The notes beneath the pieces were generated by a model. That model ran no database searches. It worked only from the letters and a program-made list of their open reading frames with translations, and was not told the DNA's origin. The position numbers and the translations under genes were made by a program. Positions 1-9,829 of a DNA stretch of 64,000 bases are shown in pieces. Every line of letters begins with the position of its first letter. Positions within the stretch are counted from its first letter, which is position 1. The DNA is from Enchytraeus crypticus (taxonomy: Eukaryota > Annelida > Clitellata > Enchytraeida > Enchytraeidae), in assembly GCA_905160935.1 (NCBI GenBank), contig CAJHZI010000355.1, positions 260,001 to 324,000 on the forward strand, given 5' to 3'.

Positions 1-1400
1 TAATCTTCATGCCATATCTCAATGCCGTATCATTGAGCCTATCCATTATCTTCTGCAGTCCAATCTCACTACCCGCTACCATTCCTTGATCATCTGCAAA
101 TCGTATATCTTGTAACAATTTCTCTCCTACTTTTATTCCTTCTTTCATGTCTTTTATGGCTTCCTCCATCATTGCCTCAGCATAAATGTTAAACAGCAGC
201 GGCGAAATGCTACAACCTTGCCTTACTCCACGTCCTATTTAACCTTCTTCTTAGTAGGCTATTCTTGTTGGATTTTGATTACTGCTCTTTGATTCATGTA
301 AAAGTTCAAAATTAGTCTTCTATCTCTCCAGTCAATTCCTATTCTTTTTAAGATATTCATCATCGTTATCCAATCATCCTGTCAAAGGCCTTCTCTAAGT
401 CTACAAAGCATACAGAAATGTCATTTCCATATTATAAGCTGCTTTCGCAAAGAACCAGCATTACCCCTATTGCTTCTCTTGTGCCGCATCCTTTTCTAAA
501 ACCAAATTATGTCTTGCTCAGTATCAACTCTGCTTTCGACTGAATGCGATTATTTACTATCTTTAATAAGATCTTCGATGCATGTGGTATTAAACTGATT
601 CTTCTGTAATCCGAACACTCCACAGCATTGGCTTTTTTGGGAATTGGGATCATCACTGACTTGGTAAAGTCGTCTGGCCAAATACCTGTATTGTACACTT
701 CCATACATACCTCCATTAACATATTGAGTGTTTCTCTTTCCAACATTTTCAAAAATTCTGCTGGGATTTCATCTATTCTGACTGCTTTTCCCTTCTTCAT
801 ACTGTTAATTGCAGAATAAATTTTCTCTATCGTTATTAAATCGGGGCCCCTTTTAACGTTTTCTATGATATTTTCTTCTTCTATTTTAAAATCCTCTTGA
901 ACTGATTTCCCAGCCTTATCATACAATTCCTCTACATATTCTCTCCATCTTTATTTTACTTCTTCCAGCGCTGTCTTCAATTCCCCATCTCTACCCATTA
1001 TACTAATGTTCTTTGCATCTCCTTTCTTTTTCTTATCGGTTCTTGTTAATATCCTGACTTCCTGGTATAATAGATCCGATCTCCCTCTTCTATCATATTC
1101 TGCTAAATCATCACACTTTTCACTCCACCAATGATCTTTCGTTTTGTCTGTAATTCTTCTTACTTCATTGTTTAAACTTCTATATTTCCTTCGGCCATGA
1201 CTGGTGTCAATACTTTTCCATTTCCTCCTTTCATCCATTTTGTATAGCAGCTCGCTTGTGATCCAAGGTCTTTTTTAGCTGTATTTGATTTAGGAAAGCC
1301 ATAAACTTCTTTTGCACCTATTTTAATAGCCTCCTTTAGCTGATACCATCTTTTATTTACCCATGTTCTTTCGTAGTCCTTCATTTCCTTAACTTCTCTT
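1..1400 (-). mobile_element. RTE/BovB-like LINE, copy 1 (EN-RT linker and 5' half of RT)
   Basis: Non-LTR retrotransposon fragment reading leftwards and cut by the window edge. From 5' to 3' on the minus strand I see a basic/Trp-rich linker upstream of RT (about 1384-951, in more than one frame, containing DHWWSEKCDDLAEYDRRGRS) and then RT start motifs at 926-507 (GKAVRIDEIPAEFLK, DYRRISLIPHASKILLK). Positions 1-480 align closely with 6661-7137, so both copies belong to one family, and few differences suggest recent activity. Stops and frame changes interrupt the reading, so this copy is dead. The clade call rests on resemblance to BovB/RTE-type RT wording, and CR1-like is the alternative. 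Confidence 0.85.
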
Positions 1401-1795
1401 TCAACTACTTCCTGCTATAAATAAATAACGTAAATTTAGATCTCGAAGTAATACATCAAGTATTACTTCTTAAGTAAGTAATGAAACTTCCCTTACTTAA
1501 GTAGTCATCTCTTTATATGGTAAATGAATATCCAAAGACATAATATTTTGGAATTATCATATTTTATTCCTTGCGTTCTGAACAGAGCATAGGGCGGCTA
1601 CATTCTTCCATTCATTTCTATCATCAGCAATCCTCAAAGCTAAATTATAAATAAATAATAATAATAATATTAAATAATATTAATAATACTAATAATTATA
1701 AAAATAATAAATGATATAATAATAATATACAATAATTATTCGGCATTTTATTATTATAAAATACCTGATTTCAACTGGACATTGGTGTGTTACAG

Positions 1796-1980
1796 ATGAC
1801 GGATGCTGGCGCAGGATTAAGCGCTGATCAGGAGGCTCTCGCCTCACAGCTTGCTAACGTGCAGGAAGAGTTTGATAAGATCAGGAATGAACTGCTCAAG
1901 GTCCTCGAGAAGTACAATCAAATGTACCGCAAGTATACCGACTATAAGCTTTCCAGCAAGAACAAAATGTTCAAAGCTAA
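1796..1980 (+). CDS. Coiled-coil protein, first visible exon
   Basis: First of four plus-strand exons that join in phase into 271 residues plus a stop (1796-1980, 3579-3745, 7271-7443, 9023-9313). It follows a ttacag acceptor and ends at gtgagt with two bases of an AAG codon. It begins at an ATG (MTDAGAGLSADQEALASQ), which could be the start codon or an internal Met. Because it follows an acceptor, more exons probably lie to the left of the window. The residues are heptad-rich and charged (QEEFDKIRNELLKVLEKYNQ), typical of a long coiled coil. I do not recognise the family. A centrosomal or cytoskeletal coiled-coil role is possible but is only a guess. Confidence 0.7.
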
Positions 1981-2018
1981 GTGAGTACCTTCACGTTCTT
2001 TTTTAATTTTGACTTTTA

Positions 2019-2020
<2 letters not shown>

Positions 2021-2050
<30 letters not shown>
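2021..2050. repeat. (AT)n microsatellite
   Basis: About 30 bp of pure TA dinucleotide just inside the intron after the first visible exon. The IYIYIY reading frames across it have no coding meaning. Confidence 0.95.
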
Positions 2051-2053
<3 letters not shown>

Positions 2054-2309
2054 AAATCAAGGGACCACTTGTTTGAAAGCTGCCAGGCTGTCTCATACAG
2101 TACACTTGCAATTCTGAAGCAGACGCTAAATATAACTTTATGACTTCTATGAATCATTGAAGGCTGCATACTAGTGCATAGGCCAATTCTTGTTGCAGTT
2201 TTATTTTGTTAAATGCAATCATTTACATAATTAAAGGGTGAGCTACCTATTCATGACGTCGAAAAATTATGCTACACCATTAGCGTTTATGAGAGATATT
2301 ATAAAATCC

Positions 2310-2580
2310 CCATGTCCGGGCTACTGAAGAATAGACCAACCGTAGACGGCATATGTCGTAAGGGGCGACTGAGCAAGAACTGAGTAAGGCAAAAGGCAAT
2401 CGCCTATCACCTCAGAAGCCATATTTTTCATATTTTATATTTTCCATATTTTATATTTTTTCCAAGGTATAGGCTAGGTGTGGGTAAAGCGCAGCCTTTA
2501 TGAATGTATTAACTCGTTAATCGATGGAGTGCTATTTATGGAGTATGAATGGAGAATGTGAGTTGGAAAATGTACCTACA
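2310..2580 (+). repeat. Dispersed repeat with the 'gaccaaccg' head
   Basis: The segment gaatagaccaaccg..cgactg recurs at 13190, 20790, 32150 and 60060. The part from tccaaggtataggct to gaatgtgag matches 60165-60280. It is an interspersed repeat of roughly 270 bp with no coding capacity, perhaps a SINE or a LINE 3' end. The head domain is shared with the (GAT)n-tailed family. Confidence 0.6.
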
Positions 2581-2618
2581 ATAATTGCTGATATTAAATT
2601 ACTGACAGGCATTTATTA

Positions 2619-2735
2619 AAAAGCTGGTAAAGCTAAGGCTAACATCAGTTTCCTCACTCGAAAGCGATGTCAGTGACGGGCGAGCCCAGGATTTGAACCC
2701 GCATCAACTGATCCGCGGTCGAATCAACCAACTAG
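2619..2735 (-). mobile_element. tRNA-derived SINE, family A
   Basis: Reverse-oriented copy of the commonest SINE in the window. On its sense strand it carries a B-box-like ggttcaaatcctgggctcg followed by cactgacatcgctttcgag and the 3' tail gaggaaactgacgttaacat. The 5' head (ggagccagtggcgatgtcgg) is decayed in this copy. Other copies lie at 9491, 12591, 14605, 19258, 24514, 37869, 38392 and 59490. Confidence 0.8.
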
Positions 2736-3222
2736 CGGAATGGGTACGAAAAGAACCTACGGTTCGTAACTAATGGCTTATCGTCTTGCGAGGTTCCTCA
2801 AAGGAATATGGGTTGTCCTGGCCGAGGTGGTATAGTATTGAAGGCGCAATTCTAATGTTATCTCTACGCTACAGAACAACACGAGTTCTAACATAACAAT
2901 ATTTAATAACACATTCAATTACAATTCACGCATAATAACTACAGTTTGTAAACATAATTTAATTACAACTGTTGTGATATTCTAGCATATCATAACTTCA
3001 AACATACAAACATACATACATACAATTCATACATACCATACTAAAACAGTCTATGTACCTGTGTCATGTTGACTACCCAAGTCAACTCACCTAAGTGACT
3101 CGATAAGAGATCGACTCTAAGTTACAAGACTAACGGCATGTCTGACTGCTACTCTACAAGTCCCGAATGATAGTGACCGAATCTTCGAATCAAACATTGT
3201 ATATTTACAATGTTTGATAAAA

Positions 3223-3224
3223 CA

Positions 3225-3285
<61 letters not shown>

Positions 3286-3300
3286 ACATATATACATATA
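3223..3300. repeat. (AT)n microsatellite
   Basis: TA dinucleotide run grading into tatgtata/tacata variants and then a TTA-rich stretch to about 3400. It lies in the intron before the second visible coiled-coil exon. Confidence 0.95.
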
Positions 3301-3578
3301 TGTTTTTTTGTATATTGTATATTTATATTATTATATTTATATTATTATTATATTATATTATTTTATTATATTATATTATATTTATATTATTATATTTATA
3401 GGCATTATTTGAACTATAACTAGAAAGTACGAATTCAACGTAATCCGTCAATTAAGTTTAAATAATATACAACTTAATAATACAAGTAAGTTTAAATAAG
3501 TACATCTTTTATACACATTAACAATGAAATGTTGACTCGACCTCAAATGAACTATGTTAGTGTTAACGCTATTGACAG

Positions 3579-3745
3579 GGAAGCCTGGAAGACAGAGCGC
3601 TTGAAGCTGATGGAGACGGTGGAAAGAACTGAAAATGATCTGTCGTTAGTGAGGGTAACACTGAACACAGAGCAACAGTATCGTGACAACATGGAAAAGA
3701 GTCATCGCAATCTACTGCATGAACAGAGGCAGCTGCATGAGCGGT
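3579..3745 (+). CDS. Coiled-coil protein, second visible exon
   Basis: The acceptor attgacag supplies the third base of the AAG codon split with the previous exon, and reading continues EAWKTERLKLMETVERTEND and on to HRNLLHEQRQLHER. The donor that keeps frame with the next exon is ggt|gtgtaa, leaving one base (t) to form TCG. Cutting two bases earlier would put an early stop into the next exon. The sequence is strongly alpha-helical and charged, without Pro or Gly. Confidence 0.75.
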
Positions 3746-3977
3746 GTGTAAACAATCGCTTTGTGATATTTAGTAAAAGCTTCACAATACTATTAACTAA
3801 TTAATTATTAGTAATAATACTAATAAGTATTATTATTTATTTATTTCACTAATTCAATGGTAGACAAGTACAAAAGACAAAATTAAAAAGCAATCAAGTG
3901 AATAAGTAGCATGCAAAATGTCAATATTATGAAATTGCAAAAAGTGAATAGCAAAATGTGCGACCAATATAGAATGC

Positions 3978-4125
3978 TTACATACATACACACGCATACA
4001 CATACATACATATATACATACACACAACATACATACATACACATATTTACGCATACATACAGATATACATATAAACACACACATATACATACATACATGT
4101 ATACATGCTTACACATATACACATT
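3978..4125. repeat. (CATA)n-type simple repeat
   Basis: Long imperfect run of acatacat/acacac/tatacat units. Both strands stay open only because the repeat lacks stops. Intronic. Confidence 0.9.
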
Positions 4126-4229
4126 CACCACTAGCCATGTTAACATCATGTGACATTAACTATCCCAATTTAAAAACAATTTTAATTACTAGTATATAAA
4201 ATATTCTCAAATTTATTCCATATCTTATG

Positions 4230-5100
4230 TTTTATTTAATTTTTTGAATCATTTGGATTTAGACCATATTCTAGTTGCATTGCTGTATAATCCGTAATGT
4301 CATTTTTATCCTCATTCATATTTAAATTAATTAAATTTAAATTATATAGTTTATTTAGAAAATTATACCTATGATAATCATAGGTATATTTGAATGGCAA
4401 GGAGTTGGTAAAGTACTGACAATTCAAGATTACTTCATCGCTGTGAGTATGGAATATCTTAGAGAAAACACTGTTATACACAAAACTTAAGTCTATGAAT
4501 GTCCGTTTTTTGATAATGCAATAGATGCAATACCATACAGTATATGAGGGATAGCTTGTGACTCTATATATTTTAGCAGAACCCCAACCGGCGCGGATGT
4601 ACCAAGGTGACTAAGTATTGAGTTGGACTTCCAATAATAACTTTTTATACTTGATTCCCATGAACACTTAAAAACCTTATTATTTAAAATTGTAATTCCT
4701 AAAAACCTGATCTCATTTACCCACGGTACAATTATGTCATTTATTTTTATGTTCTTACAAATATTCTTACATCTCGGACCGATTCTAAGACATTGACACT
4801 TAGAGTAATTTATTGGCAAATCCAAAGAAGTAAATAACATATTACATAAATCAAATAGTTTTTGCATGTCAGTTACGGTAACGCTTAGTAAAATCAAGTC
4901 ATCAGCATACATAAAACTATTATAGAATTTGCGACCAATAAAGCATCCCAAGTGTAAATTTTCTAATTTCTGTAAAATTGTATCAACATATAGTGAGAAT
5001 AGGAGAGGAGAGAGTATCCCTCCCTGTCTTACACCCGACATTAGAGGAACAGCTTTTGATCTAGTATAGTTCCATTTAATACTCGTTGGATTCTTCAAAA
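4230..5100 (-). mobile_element. Second LINE type, RT fragment (CR1/Jockey-like)
   Basis: Minus-strand RT palm and thumb. GVRQGGILSPLLFSLYVD is RT motif B, followed by the catalytic SFMYADDLILLS (YADD) and ILYGIASIAL near the C-terminal part (5098-4493). The C-terminal region SVFSKIFHTHSDEVILNCQY continues at 4481-4236 in another frame, so the copy is broken by a frame change. It is more AT-rich than the RTE-like copies and clearly a different, older family. It lies in an intron of the coiled-coil gene, antisense to it. Confidence 0.85.
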
Positions 5101-5819
5101 ATCAATTTTCTAAAATATTTATTATATTTATGTTAAAATCCTTTTCCTGCAGTATATTATTATATTATTATTATTATTATTAATAATAATAATTAATTAT
5201 TCATAGTATTATTATTAATTTGCTTTGACGTTTGCTAAGTCATTCAATGGGAAATTAGAAATTCATTAGTGCTGCATTCATTTTATTGTAGATTGCTAAT
5301 TGAAAGTTGTCAAATAGAGTTTTTACATATCGTATATATCTTTAAATAATAAACACTGTATATTATAGAAAAGGACAGATGGGTAAAAGCTTTCTATATT
5401 AAATCTCTAGGATGCATTAGGCAATTTGGAATGCCTGAAAACTTACACACACTGAAAAGGTGTATCTGAAACAGCCACTGAAGCATATTGCATTGAAGAT
5501 TTGTGGCACCATAAACAATCAGTGCCATGGAAGTTTAGGAAAGCGTCTTTATGGCTCTTCCAAGTTGTGATATATGATTTTGTATCGATTTTACTTTTAT
5601 TATTATTATTATTGTTATTATTATGATTATTAATACTATAATTAGTATTATTATTATCGTTATAATAATAATAACATTATTATTAGTAGTATTTAATATT
5701 ATTTTTTATACTCTGGCTGTAAAGTTTTCGGATTACTGGGTGAGTAATCAGAAATCTAATTATTATCTAATTATTATTATTAATAATAATATTATTATTA
5801 TTATGCTCTATCAATCCTG

Positions 5820-5935
5820 ACCATTTTTTTATCACCTGACCGGCTTTCATTTTTGGATCTTAATTATATTTCTACTCAGCACATTTCTTGTGCAGATTGG
5901 TTTGGATGAATTGATCTGCAGTGATGAAATAAATT
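5820..5935 (+). mobile_element. SINE-like repeat, family D (5' part)
   Basis: The order tcacctgaccggc .. ggatcttaat .. cagcacat .. cagattggtttggatgaattgatctgcagtgatg matches the reverse complement of 40610-40735 and also 21870-21960. The 3' tail seen in other copies (gacgtccctgacatca..ggacgttaa, then ATT repeats) is missing here. Confidence 0.55.
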
Positions 5936-6004
5936 AATATAATTAATATAAATTATATTATGTATTAATTGTATTAATTGCACTTAATATCTATTATCTC
6001 TCTC

Positions 6005-7137
6005 TTAGTGCACTGCCTACTGGCAGGTCCATGGTACATAACGCCTCCACTCTTCTCTGTCTTCCGCCTTCCTCTTCATTTTCACATATGAGTGGATCTT
6101 TAAATCATCTAACATACCAAATCTCGGCCTGCCCCTGCCTCTTTTTCCTTCCATTCTACCTTCAATGACCTCTTTTATTAGACCTTCCCCCCTTAGAATG
6201 TGTCGTATCCATCTCTTCTTCCTATTTCTTAATACATTTATCAACTGTCTATCTCTGCCAACTCTCCCCAAGACTTCCTCATTTGTAACTTTTTGAGTCC
6301 AGCTAATCCTCTCCATTCTTTTCCAAATCCACATTTCCAATGCCTCCAGTTTCCTAATATCTTCCTTCCTTAAGGTCCATGTTTTACATCCATACAATAG
6401 CGTGGTCCAAACCAAAGTTTTCACTGTCTTTATCTTTGTATGTTTCTTTAGACTTTGTGTTAATAGCTCTTTTTTCCTATCAAGGGTCGATTTTCTTGTG
6501 CAATCCTACTGCATATTTCCGTCTCACATTTCCCATCATCGGTTATAGTATGACCCAAATATTTGAAACTCCTTACCTGTTCCAATTTCGTACCATTTAT
6601 TGTGATATTGACTTCACCTTTATTATTGGACACTCTCATAACCTTGATCTTTTTTATATTAATCTTCATGCCATATCTTAGGGCCGTATCATTCAGCCTA
6701 TCCATTATCTTCTGCAGTCCAATCTCTCTGTCCGCTACCATTCCTTGGTCATCTGCAAATCGTACATCTTATAACAAATTCCCTCCTACTTTTATTCCTT
6801 CTTCCTAGTCTTCCATGGCTTCATCCATCATTGCCTCAGCGTAAATGTTAAACAGCAGCGGCGAAATGCTACAACCTTGTCTCACTCCACGTCCTATTTC
6901 ACCTTCTTCTGAGTATTCTTGTTGGATTTTCTTTACTGCTTTTTGATACATGTACAAATTCAAAATTAGTCTTCTATCTCTCCAGTCAATTCCTATTCTT
7001 TTTAAGATATTCATCATCGTTATCCAATCAATCCTCTCAAAGGCCTTCTCGAAGTCTACAAAGCATACAAAAACGTCATTTCCATATTCTAAGCTTCTTT
7101 CGCAAAGAACCCGCATTACCCCTATTGCCCCTATTAC
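6005..7137 (-). mobile_element. RTE/BovB-like LINE, copy 2, 5'-truncated, with 3' end
   Basis: Reads leftwards from 7137 (truncated 5' end in AT-rich DNA) to 6005. RT palm: FVCFVDFEKAFERIDW (motif A) and GVRQGCSISPLLFNIYAEAM (motif B) at 7116-6805, then a FADD active-site motif near 6755-6745 and MKINIKKIKVMRVS. The C-terminal domain (6424-6017) has LLYGCKTWTLRKEDIRKLEA and KRGRGRPRFGMLDDLK. The 3' end is cctgccagtaggcagtgcac followed by a GA-rich tail (agagagagat). The reading is split over three frames, so the copy is inactive. It is the same family as 1-1400 and also antisense to the host gene. Confidence 0.9.
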
Positions 7138-7270
7138 CCTATTATTTATTATATAAATTAATAAATAATAAGTAATAATAATAATTATTATTATTATATT
7201 TATTATTATTATGATTATTATTATTTAGCGTGTGTTTGTATGATTGTTTTACTATGTACCAGTGTGTCAG

Positions 7271-7443
7271 CGCTGGAAGATGAGCTGGGAGAGAAAGCGC
7301 GAGAGTTGTCTAGACTGGAGGTGAGGTGTAGGTACATGGAGAAGGAGAAAGTGGAACTGAGTGAACGGGTTGAGGTGCTAACTGAGGAGAAACTGCTGCT
7401 GGAGAAGCTCATCAAAGAGCTGCAGCTGGATAGAGATAAAGTG
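7271..7443 (+). CDS. Coiled-coil protein, third visible exon
   Basis: The acceptor is gtgtcag. The first two bases complete TCG, then reading gives ALEDELGEKARELSRLEVRC and VEVLTEEKLLLEKLIKELQL, ending DRDKV at gtaaga in phase 0. A classic Leu-heptad coiled coil. The last about 33 bp of this exon together with its donor is the founder unit of the tandem array that fills the next 470 bp. The exon begins only about 130 bp after the RTE-like LINE. Confidence 0.8.
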
Positions 7444-7880
7444 GTAAGAGTTTACTAGCTGAGGATTGTTAAATTAATCCAATCAAAGAGATGCAGCTGA
7501 ATAGAGATAAAGTGGTTTAAAGAGTTTAATAGCTGAGGATTGTTAAATTAATCTAATCAAAGAGATGCGACTAGGTAGAGATAAAGTGGTTTAAAGAGCT
7601 TACTAGCTGAGGATTGTTAAATTAATCTAATCAAAGAGATGCAGCTGGATAGAGATAAAGTGGTAAGAGTTACTAGCTGAGGATTGTTAATTTAATCTAC
7701 TCAAAGAGATGCGACCAGGTAGAGATGAAGTGATAAGAGCTTACTAGCTGAGGATTTTTAATTTAATCTACTCAAAGAGATGCGACTAGATAGAGATCAA
7801 GTGGTAAGAGCTTACTAGCTGAGGATTGTTAAATTAATCTAATCAAAGAGATGCAGCTAGGTGGAGATAAAGTGGTAAGA
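7411..7880 (+). repeat. Exon-derived tandem array, about 72-bp unit, about 7 copies
   Basis: The unit runs atcaaagagctgcagctgga .. gataaagtg|gtaaga .. actagctgaggattgttaaa .. aatcta. The first copy is the real 3' end of the exon plus its donor. Further copies start near 7483, 7557, 7631, 7701, 7772 and 7843. Several keep an intact aaagtg|gtaaga donor, two have gtttaa instead, and one has gataag. Decayed copies continue at 8388-8520 beyond the 10-bp array, so the block is an expanded exon-intron junction. Confidence 0.9.
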
Positions 7881-8378
7881 ACTTACATGTACTTACATGT
7901 ACTTACATGTACTTACATGTACTTACATGAACTTACATGAACTTACATGTACTTACATGTACTTACATGAACTTACATGTACTTACATGTACTTACATGT
8001 ACTTACATGTACTTACATGATGTACTTACATGTACTTACATGTACTTACATGTACTTACATGTACTTACATGTACTTACATGAACTTACATGAACTTACA
8101 TGTACTTGCATGTACTTACATGAACTTACATGTACTTACATGTACTTACATGTACTTACATGTACTTTGTACTTACATGTACTTACATGAACTTACATGT
8201 ACTTACATGAACTTACATGAACTTACATGTACTTACATGTACTTACATGTACTTACATGAACTTACATGTACTTACATGTACTTACATGTACTTACATGT
8301 ACTTACATGTACTTACATGAACTTACATGTACTTACATGTACTTACATGAACTTACATGAACTTACATGTACTTGCAG
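7879..8378. repeat. 10-bp minisatellite acttacatgt/a, about 50 copies
   Basis: Nearly pure array of acttacatgt with acttacatga variants and a few 3-5 bp slips. It grew out of the aacttacatg sequence in the last unit of the exon-derived array and splits that array in two. The complement of each unit holds acatgtaagt, a consensus-like donor on the antisense strand. Open frames across it (LTCTYM repeats) are artefacts. Confidence 0.97.
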
Positions 8379-8387
8379 GTCGTTAAA

Positions 8388-8520
8388 TAAAACTGATCAA
8401 AGATCTGTTGCTAAATAGAGACAAAGTTGTAAGAGCTTAAGTACTAGCTGTTGATTGTAAATAAACTCAGTAAAGAGATGCAGCTAGTTAGTAGTTAGAG
8501 GCAAAGTGGTAAGAGCAGAA
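8388..8520 (+). repeat. Decayed exon-junction repeat copies
   Basis: Two degenerate copies of the 72-bp junction unit (gatcaaagatctgttgctaa, gagacaaagttgtaagagct, gtaaagagatgcagctagtt, caaagtggtaagagc). They show that the 10-bp array lies inside the older array. Confidence 0.75.
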
Positions 8521-8799
8521 GATAACGTTATATCGTGTAACCTACATCAAATATATAATCTGACTGACTCTTTAGAAAAGAATGCCCATTTCTGATATTA
8601 TTGCGTGTAATAAATATATTTTGTGACTGATGGAAAGATTTAATGTTTTCAGTAAAGAATCAAATTAGTTTACATTAATTAAATATTTAATTTCATTTAC
8701 CTTGGCAACAGACTGGTTTTCTAAGTAGGAGGCCTAGTCTCCTACTCCCAGCCAAGTCAACCGCCTCCACTATATTCATGAAAATGAAATAAAATAACA

Positions 8800-8935
8800 T
8801 AACAACAATTAGAGTGTTACTGTCGTCCATTCAATATCGAGCACTATTGAGAAAGTCCAGCGAAGAGAAGGTCCAGAACGGTGAAAATTTCAAAATTCAT
8901 TAAAAAAGATAAAAGTAAATAACCCAGATCAATCG
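8800..8935 (-). mobile_element. CR1-like LINE 3' end fragment
   Basis: Shares acaacaattagagtg, atcgagcactattgaga and aggtccag with 19978-20075, which adjoins a CR1-like ORF2 tail at 20114-20452. Only the untranslated 3' end is present, antisense to the host gene and about 90 bp before its last exon. Confidence 0.65.
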
Positions 8936-9022
8936 TTAAGGGATCCATAAAATAATATAGTTTATAATGTATCAATCATTTAGATGCTAATCTTGTCTTT
9001 ACATCCTTTCACGTTGATACAG

Positions 9023-9313
9023 GACCTGGTCAAGATCAACACGATCTCTTTAGAGAGAGGCGGGGGTGGGCGGGACGTGAGCGGGGCTAGTAGAGAGGGG
9101 GCCGGTGACCCAGGAGAGGGGGAGGAGTCAGAGATCAGGGTGAGTTCAGTGAACACGACGTATCAGGACAGCAGAGAGTTCCTACAGACACTGCTCAGTC
9201 CTCGCTCTCAACGCAAGGGTCCCACAGCTTCAGGCAGTCTCGCCTCTCTGACTGACTCTGACGGGGACGGGTCGCCTAGGCGCTCTGTCGTCCCTGCGTC
9301 AGGGCAGCGGTAA
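9023..9313 (+). CDS. Coiled-coil protein, last exon and C-terminus
   Basis: The acceptor gttgatacag joins in phase 0: DLVKINTISLERGGGGRDVS, then a Gly/Ser/Glu-rich low-complexity region, a short NTTYQDSREFLQTLLSPR motif, and a Ser/Asp/Arg-rich end (GSLASLTDSDGDGSPRR) before TAA at 9311-9313. The coiled coil thus gives way to a disordered tail with likely phosphosites. GC content is clearly higher than in the introns. A candidate polyadenylation signal AATAAA lies at 9824-9829, giving a 3' UTR of about 0.5 kb that contains a SINE. Confidence 0.8.
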   Translation, partial: DLVKINTISLERGGGGRDVSGASREGAGDPGEGEESEIRVSSVNTTYQDSREFLQTLLSPRSQRKGPTASGSLASLTDSDGDGSPRRSVVPASGQR

Positions 9314-9475
9314 CACCCTGAGGTGCCTGATAACAGAGGACACGGGTTCTGTGTCGTGCCCTATCACAAGTCATAGGTTACACCCTGGGTGTATGGATAC
9401 AGGTAGCCTAGGTATTCTATCGTTCATACTGCAGGTCATTAGTAGCACTCTGAGTGCCTGGTTACAGGTTTAACA
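9270..9475 (+). repeat. Degenerate 60-70 bp repeats spanning the stop codon
   Basis: Three diverged units share gcctagg..ttct..tcgt, then gt(a/t)acaccctg, g(a/t)gcctg and atacagg (around 9275-9340, 9345-9400, 9400-9465). A fourth partial unit (ttacaccctggagtccctgg) follows the inserted SINE at about 9628. The first unit contains the last codons and the TAA. Similarity is moderate, so exact edges are uncertain. Confidence 0.55.
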
Positions 9476-9490
9476 ACTCTCTGGTCCGTT

Positions 9491-9630
9491 CTGGCTGCAA
9501 CCAGTGGCGATGTCGGTAAGGTACTCGACCGCAGATCAGTATGTACGGGGTTCAAATCCTGGGCTGACCCGTCACTGACATCGCTTTCGAGTGAGGAAAC
9601 TGACGTTCACATTAACTTTTTTTTTACTTT
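9491..9630 (+). mobile_element. tRNA-derived SINE, family A, near full length, in the 3' UTR
   Basis: Head ccagtggcgatgtcggtaag, B-box-like gggttcaaatcctgggctg, then cactgacatcgctttcgagt and gaggaaactgacgttcacat, ending in a T-rich stretch. It lies between the coiled-coil stop codon and the candidate AATAAA, inside the degenerate stop-codon repeats. Confidence 0.85.
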
Positions 9631-9823
9631 TACACCCTGGAGTCCCTGGTGATGGATCGTCGAGATACTCTGTATTTCTCAGCATGATTTACCTCTAGCT
9701 CACATTAGTGTGCCCCAACAGATCATTTGTGTACTCTGTGGACCTATCGCTATTGAATTGCAGTACATGTGTATCAGAACATTCTTAGTAATGGTCTTTT
9801 AAATACCATTAACTACAACTATT

Positions 9824-9829
9824 AATAAA
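9824..9829 (+). terminator. Candidate polyadenylation signal of the coiled-coil gene
   Basis: AATAAA about 510 bp after the TAA on the plus strand, the first clear hexamer downstream. No GT-rich element is obvious, so this is tentative. Confidence 0.35.

Noticed and set aside
3210-3423. Open frames rich in IYIYIY
   Set aside because: (AT)n microsatellite. The same applies to frames around 2000, 13560, 32100, 40870, 49690, 50050 and 54170.
7879-8378. CRISPR-like array
   Set aside because: The repeats are contiguous 10-mers without spacers, in a eukaryotic intron.
7897-8418. Two long plus-strand open frames of YLHVLTCTYMN repeats
   Set aside because: They are translations of the stop-free 10-bp minisatellite, with no codon bias or conservation expected.
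9491-9560. Functional tRNA genes at B-box matches (also 11465, 37869, 38392 and others)
   Set aside because: Several copies with the same non-tRNA body, no cloverleaf acceptor stem pairing, and long 3' tails: SINE, not tRNA.
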